A stretch of 64,000 bases of DNA from Symbiodinium natans (lineage: Eukaryota; Sar; Dinophyceae; Suessiales; Symbiodiniaceae). Below the pieces are notes generated by a model. The model did not search any database. It was not told the DNA's origin and was given only the letters and a program-made list of their open reading frames with translations. The DNA is taken from contig CAJNDS010002165.1 of assembly GCA_905221605.1 (NCBI GenBank), positions 1 to 64,000 of the forward strand, given 5' to 3'. The translations under genes were made by a program, and so were the position numbers. Below, piece by piece: positions 55,231 through 64,000 of the stretch. Numbering within the stretch: the first letter of the stretch is position 1; each line of letters opens with the position of its first letter.

Positions 55231-57266
55231 GGACGGGGGTTTAGGGCTTAGGGTTTAAGGCCTTTCACTTCTCATCGAACAGAGGCCAGACACAAAACGA
55301 CAGCTCGGAAACCGAGTGCCTCTCCAAGAAGAGGTTCAGGACGTCGAACTCGTAGTGCATGATGTCAGCGGCTTGGAGCACGTGGTTGACCTACAACCAC
55401 CATGGGAGATTGGTTCAGGGTTTAGGGTTTAGGGTTTAGAGTTTAGGGTTTAGGGTTTAGGGTTTAGGGGCTTAGGGCTTAGGGTTGCTACCCACCCGAA
55501 CTCCCACTCAAGGGGTGCACCTCGATGCACGCCAAGCACATTTGGGCTTCGATGCTCAGGGTTACCTCTTGGGTTTAGGGTTTAGGGTTTAAGGTTTAGG
55601 GTTTTGGAGGTTTGGGGGGACCCTATGACGCGACACTTGGGGCAGGGATGTGGCTCAACAAAAACGAACCTAAGACCTAAGCCCTAGAGTGTCAACCCCA
55701 AGCCTTATATTAACCCCCCGAAGCCCCAACCTACAACCCCACGCCCTTAGGAAAGTCCCTTAAAGGGTATACATAGGGTACCTCATTCCCTCATTCCCTA
55801 CTAAGAATGTTCATGTATACCGCCCAAGCTGAAGCTGAACCGATTGCTCCTAATTACCATGGCCTTGGTGTTTCGCGTGGCTTCCGTGACATTCTGCAGC
55901 CTCGTCAGCAGCCTTTCTTCTCCACAAGCCATGGGTTCTAGATCTAAAGGAAACTAAACGACAAGTATTAAATAGAGGCTACAGGGCTTTTGAGGGTTTT
56001 TGAAGGGTTTGCAGGGTAAAGGAAACCCAAATGTACATGTTGCTTAAGGGCTGCGAGGCCTGAGATTGCAAGACAATGCGTGAGGAGTACGCGCGAGAAC
56101 GACTCTCAACCCTTTAGGTCATGAACGTCTTGGGCCCTTGAGGACTACCTACCTGAAGGCACCAGCAGCAACGTGGTAAAACACTAGAATCCCTGGGATC
56201 TACAAAAAGCAGATGAAACACAAGTAACACAGTAGTTCTCTAGATTAGGTCCATAGAGAGCACGGCACCATTTTACAAAGGACCCTTCAAAGGGATCCTA
56301 ACTTCGAGAACTACGCTCACAAGTCCTTCCCGGCGGTCATAAACTTAGTAGTCCAGTAACCATATTATAGTAAAGGTACCCTTTTTGGGGTTGGCAACTT
56401 TGTAACCCTAAACCCTAAAACCCAAACCCTAAACCAGGGAACCCAGGGCCCCCCAAAAAAGGGGAAAAAGGTACCACTGGGCTAGCAAGTAAAAGGCAAG
56501 TAGCACATCACGGAGGCACTCGCGGAAATGGAAGGACCTGAGCGACTTCCATGTAGGGTTTAGGGTTTAGGGTTTAGGGTTTAGGGTTTAGGGTTTAGGG
56601 TTTAGGGTTTAGGGTTTAGGGTTTAGGGTTTAGGGTTTAGGGTTTAGGGTTTAGGGTTTAGGGTAAGAGATCGCACCGTGGCCACAGCTTGACCCATTAT
56701 TGTCCCCGGAAAAAAGGCCTTACTAACCCATCACCATCAACCTCGATGATCTAGAGCGCCTCCCCCTGCTTCAGGGAGGGTTTAGGGTTTAGGGCCCCCA
56801 CGCCAACAAAAGCGCAAAAGCTGCTCGAGGCTTGTACTTACCCGCTTCTCTCGACTCAAAACCCCTCCACCTGCGCTTGCAACCCTGCGCTCGAAACCTG
56901 TCATCTCAGACTGGCCAGTCCAGGAAGGTTTAGGGTTTAGGGCTCAGGGTATCAACTTCCCTAAAGTCTCGAGGCCTATCGACAGAGAATGAGTGTTTGG
57001 GTGAGCCCATGTTGGGACGGATAATCTCCAGTGGCAACTGCTCTTACGGATCCTGCATTCAACCCTAAACCCTAAACCCTAAGCCCTAAGCCCTAAGCCC
57101 TAAGCCCAAAGCCCTAAGCCCTAAGCCCTAAGCCCGCAACCCTCGATCGACGAGCGGCACTCTCAGCTCAGCCTTCCCAGCGCTGGTCAGGCGGCTGCTG
57201 CTATCCGTGCCTTTTAAGCTAGGGGTTTAGGGTTTAGGGTTTGGGGTTTGGGGTTTAGGGTTTAGG
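55231..57266. repeat. Non-coding block: ITRs, D-type end and H1
   Basis: ITR blocks: 55,415-55,490 G, 55,574-55,605 G, 56,554-56,665 G (16 canonical units), 56,777-56,795 G, 57,062-57,145 C (CCCTAAG variant) and 57,221-57,266 G. A lone family D right end is at about 55,771-55,806 (CCTCATTCCCTCATTCCCTA). The stretch 55,810-56,340 is unique and has no gene I can support. Confidence 0.75.
56347..56487. mobile_element. Family H hairpin copy H1 carrying a telomeric insertion
   Basis: AGTAGTCCAGTAACCATATT and AAAGGTACCCTTTTTGGGG on the left, AAAAAGGTACCACTGGGCTA on the right match H2. About 32 bp of degenerate CCCTAAA (56,404-56,435) lies in the middle, where H2 has AAAAGGCAACCTTG. Confidence 0.8.
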
Positions 57267-57412
57267 GTGGGGGGGGAGGGAGGAGAGGGAGGAGTGGGAG
57301 GGGAGTGGGAGGGGAGTGGGAGGGAGTCGGAGGGGAGTGGGAGGGGAGGGAGGGGAGTGGGAGGGGAGTGGGAGGGGAGTGGGAGGGGAGGGGGGGGGGG
57401 GGTGGGAGGGGG
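57267..57412 (+). repeat. G-rich purine satellite GGGAGGGGAGTG
   Basis: About ten units of GGGAGGGGAGT(G), with G-runs at both ends, following directly on a short TTTAGGG/TTTGGGG array. It is an almost pure purine strand. The Pro/Ser/Leu frame on the other strand is an artefact. Confidence 0.92.
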
Positions 57413-60052
57413 ATGCTCTGAAATCCCCATGTAGGGTTCAGGGTGAAATTCGTCTGTTGGTTCCCTGAGTAATAAGGAGGGATGCTAGAACAGGAGCCAG
57501 AACTGTGTAGCGGGGTTGAGGAGCTTGAAGTCGAAGCCCTGGACCTAATCTATAAGTTTCTTAGTTCATAAACCCCCCCCCCAAAAAAAAGTGTACACTT
57601 TCAGTTCTATAGGGGATTTTAGTATCCCAAAAAGTGTAAAGTGTGCTCACTCAGCTACTAAGGTTTTTTGGGGGCCACTGAGAGGTTGAGAAGGGATCCC
57701 TTGCTCTGTTGGTCTTTGCTTGGCACACCAGCCCGCAACCCTAAGAACCTACCAAGCCCAGCCGGCGTTCAGGATTTAGGGTGTAGGTTTAGGATTTAGG
57801 GTTTAGGATTTAGGGCTTAGGAAGAAATAAGGGCTTAGGATTTAGGGAGGATGTCAAGATTTTTGGGTGGTTTAGGGTTGAGTGCTTGGAGCTTGAAGTA
57901 GTTTGCGTGGCAAGGGCATAGCTATGAGACATGACCCTGAATCCTAAACCCTAAACGGTCTCGGGGAGCTGCATGGGCCATCGGGCAGCTTTTGGTGTGA
58001 CCCGTTGATGCCACATGCTCGTGCAATTGTGCTCTCAGGAATTCCATACAGGGGGGGGGGGGGGGGGGCTTTGTAGGGTGTAGGGTGTAATGGTTTTGCT
58101 GGAGGTTGGTTTGAGGGGATTTTGCAAGGGTACGAAAGGGTAGAGTGGCAGTTTTATCTGGCTTTAGCCCTCCTCTCAATAGGATTAGCAATAAGGCGTT
58201 TAGGTTCACCGGAAGCGTTCGGTGGGGTTTTGTAGCGCAGGAGTCTGTTCGCTTCCTCCCCAAAGCCCAAACCCTAAACCCTAAACCCTGCTCTTTCTGT
58301 TGGTTCAAGGGGAGCCTGAAAAATATCTAGAGCACTCCCGCCCAGATAAATTCTTCCCGCACGCCGAAACCCTGAGAGTCAGCCCCTAAACCCTAAACTA
58401 ACACCCTATACGCCCTAACCGAACCCTAAACCCTAAAAACCCTAAAAACCCTAAAAACCCTAAAAACCCTAAAAACCCTAAAAACCCCATAAACCAAAAC
58501 CCAAAACCCTAAACCCTAGCCCTAAACCCTAAACCCCTAAGCTCCGAAGCTGAACTCCTCGCCGAGATGCCCCAAACGGCGCGAACCACACCTCAAGCTT
58601 GGCTCAGGGCTAGAAAAAGTGATGGATGGGTTTAGGGTCTAGGGTTTAGGGTTTAGGGTTTAGGGTTTGGGGTTTGGGGTTTGGGGTTTGGGGTTTAGGC
58701 TTTGGTGGTTAGGGTGTGAATGGGAGGAAACCCATCCGTTTGTGACCTTGATTGCAAGACTGACAGCCCTTAGGGCCAGTGCGTTGTGGGCAAAGTGTCC
58801 AGGTCTAAGGCCTTTCAGGGTCATGATCGCCCAAATTTACGGACTCTGCATGACTTCGTGGAGGAGCTGCTTGCGATGGTGAAGCTGGGAGGTGACTCGG
58901 AAGGATGCCGGCTGCATTGCTGACAGTGGAGCCTGCAGGGCTTTGCGATGGACTTGGTGATGGATCAAGTTCGGTGACATGCCTCCTTGGAGAAGAAGGT
59001 CAAGGGTGAGCCGTTCGCGGGCCGGCCTTTGCCTCAAGAGGTTGGGGTCCAGAAGCAGTTCGTCGGCAAGGAGCGCAAGGAAAATTGGGGCAACATTGTG
59101 CCAGGACCAGGGGAGTCCCAGCAGTTGCACAACTGGCGAGTGCCTAACTAGAGTGGCCCGGCGGCTCACACCCCTCGGCCGTATAATCCGCATAAACCCT
59201 ATAATCCCAATCATCCGTATAGACCCTATAAACCCTATAAACCCTCAGGGTTTAGGGGGCCTGAGCACCCAGAAAATCCCATCAGGAGTCGGCATGGCCG
59301 AGGGTAGGCAGCTAGCTTCCTACTGGAGTTTTGTACTACCCATTACCAGCTCAGGGCATTAGACACCTAAACCCTAAACCCTAAACGCTAAACCCTGAAC
59401 CCTAACCCCTCCCCCCAAAAGGATAAAAAACAAAATCTTCAACTCGATACCCGGCCTTTGGTGGCATAGCGCTTGGCCGTCAGGAGCTCTGACGGGCCAT
59501 ACCTGAGCCGTCGGTTGACTCCGTTCCCTGGTGAGCCCCGACTAATTTAAGACATTTTGTCATTTTTGATTCGCCCAAAACGCGGGCGTGATCCGAAACC
59601 CTAGCGGGAGTTGAACGAGGTTCGTCCAGACACAGGCCATGGACCTTCGACCCAGCAACGACACATTGCACAGGAACTTCGTTTTCATCCAAGTCCGCGA
59701 TTTCGCTACTGGCGTGTCCCTCCAGCGGAGTAAAGTGTAGGGACAGCGACACGGAGCCTCCACCCTGCATTTGGGGTCTTCCTCAAACTCCAACGCGTTC
59801 TACCTTCGAGTTTTTCAGGCCCTCCACCCTGAACCCCAAAACTACATGGGGGGTCTCCAAAAGTCGGGGTACCAAATTGGGGGTCCTTATATATATATAT
59901 ATATATATCATATACATACACACATATATATATACACACATTACATCTACTATGTGGGGACCTAGATGGGGGGGGGGGGGGGGGGGGGGGCATGTTTCGT
60001 AGATGACGGCGCACACAAGGACAAGCATCCACAAGCTTGACAACGCGCTAGT
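57413..60052. repeat. Non-coding block: sparse ITRs, possible gene remnant and C fragment
   Basis: ITR blocks: 58,386-58,540 C (CCCTAAAAA at 58,430-58,485), 58,629-58,705 G and 59,365-59,408 C. An imperfect hairpin at 57,574-57,665 (AAAGTGTACACTTT against AAAAAGTGTAAAGTG). The 450 bp at 58,720-59,170 are unique, with frames on both strands (minus 58,837-59,214 is the more protein-like) that I cannot assign. A family C fragment at 59,847-59,888 leads into a TA microsatellite (59,889-59,940) and G22 at about 59,969-59,990. Confidence 0.7.
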
Positions 60053-60248
60053 ATAGGGTTTAGGGTTTAGGGTCTAGGGTTTAGGGTTTAGGGTTAGGGT
60101 TTAGGGTTTAGGGTTTAGGGTTTAGGGTCTAGGGTTTAGGGTTTAGGGTTTAAGGTTTAGGGTTTAGGGTTTATGGTTTAGGGTTTAGGGTTTAGGGTTT
60201 AGGTTTTAGGTTTTAGGGTTTAGGGTTTAGGGCTTAGGGTTTAGGGTC
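60053..60248 (+). repeat. Long TTTAGGG array (about 27 units)
   Basis: Mixed canonical and TCTAGGG, TTAAGG and TTTATGG variants, without a dominant variant domain. Confidence 0.93.
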
Positions 60249-62335
60249 ACTTTCAATCATGGTCAAGTAAACTGCAAGTGAAACCCACAATGAAGCTCAT
60301 AGCTAACGTCAGCTCACAATAGGAAGGCCTCGCAGGGTGTAGCTTCAAGTGATGCATGGTTCGCACTCCCAAGAGCCTGATGATGTACGTGGAGCTCGCG
60401 TTTAGGGTTTAGGGTTTAGGGATGAAAGCAGTACCAACACCAACATTGTGCATGCCCCCTTTCTCAAGAGCTGTTTGGTGGATCCGCGAAAAGACATGAA
60501 CCACTCGAAGCCATCCAGCAAGCTCAATATCTGGGAAAGTGCCTTAATTCAACCGCACGGGAGCCTTATTGTGAACGAAGGCAAAAAGCAACATCGGGAG
60601 CCTTATTCCGTAAGGTGTACCACTGAAAACGGGGGATTCCGGGGCATTGGGTTCTCTCTGGGCACCCTAAACCCCAAACCCGAAACCCTAAATCCTAAAT
60701 GAATGCTAAACCCTATTTCAGCCCAAACCCTAAACCCTAACCCAAACCCCGAACCCTAAACCCTAAACCGAAGTGCAGCCCAGGCGCAGGTAAAACTCCT
60801 GCATTTTGGGCAGGCTGTTTTCGGTGGCGCACTACGGGTGTGGGGTTTGTTGGGTATATTATGAGTTGTTGCTGGAAGATCTTATGCAAAAGGAAGGCCT
60901 TCTTCAGGTGCCAGCTCTTAAGATACACCTTTAGGGTTTAGGATTTAGGGTTTAGGGTTTAGGGCACCTTATTGGGGGTCCTGAAAAAAGGCCAATGCGA
61001 CTAGCTGGGGGACAAAATTAGGGGGTCCCTTATTTTCGCAAACCCCCATATTCCTGCGAAAGGATATTCTCGGGTTGTCTAGGTAGCGTCATAGCTCACA
61101 TGGCGGTTTAGGGTTTAGGGTTTAGGGTTTAGGGTTTAGGGTTTAGGGTTTAGGGTTTAGGGTTTAGGGTTTAGGGTTTAGGGTTTAGGGTTAGGGTTTA
61201 GGGTTTAGGGCAGTTATAATGGCGCAGGCTGCCTTCAAGTGGCGTTTCACTAGAATGATGTGCATCCTGACAGGTCCCTCAACCCTAAACCCTAAACCCC
61301 AAACCCTAAACCCTAAACTGCGCCTGGGGCAAGGGCATGTCGAAGCGATGCAAGCGATCAACCAAACGGGGATGGCGCGCACCGATGTAGGTCCACCTGG
61401 AAGGTTTAGGGTTTAGGGTTTAGGGTGTAGGGTTCAGCGTTTTAGGGTTTAGGGGTTGAACTGTAGCTATGGGTTTGGAACTTCGGGTCTGGAAGTTTTC
61501 AGGATCTACAAGCTCAGGGTTGGGAGCAAAAAAAAGAGGTGAGGGCTTCTGGAAAGCATGCAGGCTTCACCTGGCTATCTAGACTATCGGGCGATCACCC
61601 AACAACATCGGAAGGAGAAGGTCAAAAGCCCCAATTCCCCAAACCCTAAACCCTAACCCCTGAACCCTGAACCCTAAAACCTAAACCCTAAACCCTAAAC
61701 CCTAAACCCCCAGCCCCACATGAAGGTCTCCAGCTGAATTCTGGAGATCCCTCGATTTGAAACTCGAGCCATCGTCGTCGCCATCAACGCACACACAGAG
61801 ACACTGTGCCCGCCCTACCCCAAAGTTGACAAAGGCGGCTTAGGGTTTAGGGTGGGGTTTAGGGCCAGGGTTTAGGGTTTAGGGTTTAGGGTTTAGGGTT
61901 TAGGGTTTAGGGTTTAGGGTTTAGGGTTTAGGGTTTAGGGTTTAGGGTTTAGGGTTTAGGGTTTAGGGTTTAGGGTTTAGGGTTTAGGGTTTAGGGTTTA
62001 CGGTTAGGGATGTTTAGGGTTCAGTTTGAGGGTTTAGGGCTGTGTGTTTGGGGTTTAGAGTGTCATACCTTATTGATACCCTATCGGGATCCTCATCTGG
62101 GCTCTCTCAGGGCCGAGGCACAGATGTTTCTCTAGGAAGTCGTCGAATTGCTTGGACTGGTCCCAATACCTGAAAGTAGGGTTTAGGGTTTAGGGTTTAG
62201 GGTTTAGGGTTTAGGGTTTAGGGTTTAGTGTTTGGGGTTTAGGGTTCTGGGTTCTGGGGTTTAGGGTTAGTGGGGTATAAGGTTTACGGGTGTAGGGTTC
62301 TAGGGTTATAAGATTATAGCACATTTCCTCCGACT
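60249..62335. repeat. Non-coding block: ITRs and C8
   Basis: ITR blocks: 60,400-60,420 G, 60,666-60,770 C, 60,929-60,963 G, 61,105-61,212 G (about 15 units), 61,278-61,318 C, 61,401-61,455 G, 61,640-61,711 C, 61,841-62,070 G (about 24 canonical units, then decayed) and 62,177-62,275 G. A diverged family C copy is at 60,974-61,047 (ATTGGGGGTCCTGAAAAAAG to TTTTCGCAAACCCCC). The frame at 60,448-60,702 is not supported. Confidence 0.8.
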
Positions 62336-62447
62336 CTTGGTGGCCCAGTAACCATGTTATAATAAGGGCACCCTCTTTTGGGTTAGTGACTGCAAAAGGC
62401 AACCTTGAACAAAAAAACAGGGAAAAGGGTACCACTGGGCTACCAAG
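62336..62447. mobile_element. Family H hairpin copy H2 (telomere-free)
   Basis: CTTGGTGGCCCAGTAACC on the left; GGTACCACTGGGCTACCAAG on the right is its near mirror. 112 bp. The right end abuts the G array at 62,448. Confidence 0.85.
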
Positions 62448-64000
62448 GTTTAGGGTTTAGGGTTTAGGGTTTAGGGTTTAGGGTTTAGGGTTTAGGGTTT
62501 AGGGTTTAGGGTTTAGGGTTTAGGGTCCTGAGGCACAGCTTCCGCAAAGCCACCCCTAAGAGACTTTGGGCTCTCATGGGACCTTGCCCATATATAGGTG
62601 CTGCTCAGTGTTCAAAAGGTGGGGAGTATTGCACATTTTCTCTTACTGGGCTGAAGAGGAACCGGGATGTTGCATCTTAAGGGCTTAGGGTTTAGGGTTT
62701 AGGGTTCAGGGGGGCTTAGTAGGGCGAGTTGTCTTGGCGTTCTTGCCGGTCCCCGCACCATTGCAGAGGCAAGTGGATGCCGAAGGGCTCCAAATGCGCA
62801 ACTCCCTTCTCGGGCTTGGAAATCAGAATCGGGCGTCCGCCCCTGTATCCCTTCATCTGAATTGTAGGGTTTCGGCTTTAGGCATTGGGGTCTATAGGTA
62901 AACCCTACACCCTAAACCCTAAACCCTGAACCCTGAACCCTAAACCCTGAACCCTGAACCCTGAACCCTGAACCCTGAACCCTAAACCCTGAACCCTAGG
63001 GTTGAGGGGCCCCCCAAACGGCCCCAAAACCCCAAGCGACTTCAACTGAGCTGCGCCCGCTGGTCGGCCTCAAAGCGCCCTTGATGGACCTACACTGAAC
63101 TTGGAACCCCTTTGAGGGTTTAGGGTTTAGGGTTTAGGGTTCACGGTTTAGGGTTACAGCAAAAAAATATGTTTTGCTGTTTCTTAGGAATTACAGCACC
63201 CAAGAAAAAAAAAACATTCACAAGAATCGCTAAGGGACGTAGAGGCCGCCGTAGTCGAGGCCCAGGTCACCTAGGGTTTGGTGTTTAGGGTTGAGGGTTT
63301 AGGTTTTGGCGTTTAGGGTTTGGGGTGTAGGGTTTGGGGTTCAGGGCTTGGGGTTTAGGGTTTGGGCTTTAGGGGGTTTAGGGCTTGGAGTCTCGGGTTT
63401 CAGGTGTCGGGTTGAAGGTTTGGCGTTTCGAGTTTAGGAAGGTTCCCGATTACTTCAAGACACCCCTGCCTCCTTACACTTTCTGCTTCTTGCGCCCTAA
63501 ACCTTAAACCCTAAACCCTCAATCCCAAACCCCAAACCCCAAACCCCAAACCCTAAACCCCACACGTTGGCCCAAAGGCTTGGAAGCCTCCATTGTGGCC
63601 CAAAAGCAACCGACTCGGAGACACCGTTCCTAATGAAAAAGGGTTCTATACAGGATTAGGGTTTAGAGGGTTTAGGGTCTAGGGTTTAGGGTTCAGGGTT
63701 TATACAGACAGGATTGGGGTTTAGAGGGTGTATATGATCTACAGGGTTTCCAGGGTTCCTAGATTTTTCAGGGTGTCTAGGGTTTCCAGGGTTTACGGGG
63801 TTTGGGGTCCCAACACGTCCCCCGCATGACCATGACTGTACCAAAGCCGGATGGGTGCTTACCGTTCCGGATAACACCGAAGGCCTTGAAAGGAATGGAC
63901 ATTTGAATCTCAACTCCCCCACCCCACCCCCTTTCCAGTTCTGAATTCCTGACCCTGACCTGAACCCTGAACCCTGAACCCTGAACCCTGAACCCTGAAC
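62448..64000. repeat. Non-coding block: ITRs including a CCCTGAA-rich array
   Basis: ITR blocks: 62,448-62,527 G (about 11 canonical units), 62,683-62,711 G, 62,899-63,000 C (CCCTGAA-rich), 63,118-63,158 G, 63,275-63,440 G (very degenerate), 63,495-63,562 C (CCCCAAA), 63,657-63,800 G (degenerate) and 63,958-64,000 C (CCCTGAA, running off the window). TGTTTCTTAGGAATTA at 63,179 echoes 25,249. Confidence 0.8.

Noticed and set aside
57227-57430. Proline-rich minus-strand protein
   Set aside because: Translation of the purine-rich satellite.
58837-59362. Overlapping frames on both strands
   Set aside because: The minus frame looks somewhat protein-like but has no motif, and the first part runs through telomere-like text; mentioned only in the block entry.

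Overview
The window looks like nuclear DNA of a TTTAGGG-telomere protist, most likely a dinoflagellate. This is an inference. It rests on the plant-type telomere motif, the very low gene density, one weak match to an Ig-like repeat that is abundant in dinoflagellate proteins, and a possible single short intron. A chromerid or another alga with TTTAGGG telomeres is not excluded. I saw no spliced-leader relic, rRNA, tRNA, CRISPR array or bacterial-style operon. Both motif orientations occur throughout, so this is chromosome interior and not a chromosome end.

Most of the sequence is non-coding and built from three interleaved layers. (1) Well over 100 blocks of interstitial telomeric repeat (ITR) run from 2 to about 35 units. 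In entries below, G means TTTAGGG on the given strand and C means CCCTAAA on it; strand + and - are used the same way. Several arrays are homogenised for one variant: CCCTAAAA at 10.8-11.1 kb, CCCCAAA at 40.1-40.2 kb, CCCGAAA at 43.85 kb, CCCTAAG at 57.1 kb, CCCTGAA at 62.9 kb. (2) Short (about 70-200 bp) hairpin elements with terminal inverted repeats form at least eight multi-copy families, named A, B, C, D, F, G, H and K here, plus single hairpins. (3) There are microsatellites, homopolymers and degenerate tandem repeats.

Three stretches are nearly free of ITRs. One is 12.85-17.8 kb, which holds possible exon remnants, a 326-bp direct duplication and two degenerate satellites. The second is 27.5-31.0 kb, with the best gene: a minus-strand lipase class 3-like protein whose nucleophile serine is missing, probably continuing through a 58-bp intron or a frameshift into a coiled-coil and a DUF2135-like beta domain. 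The third is 35.5-36.5 kb, a minus-strand gene with a putative Ig-like (He_PIG-type) motif and an acidic tail. The genes give no evidence of acting together.

The most interesting result is that ITR blocks behave like insertions. Four lie inside hairpin elements for which other copies in the window serve as empty sites (families B, C, D and H). Several are bounded by direct duplications of 12-22 bp (10,751/11,091; 11,123/11,290; 4,220/4,273; 812/851). This suggests repeated capture or synthesis of telomeric DNA at staggered breaks, followed by local amplification. Element boundaries and family names are by eye and approximate.
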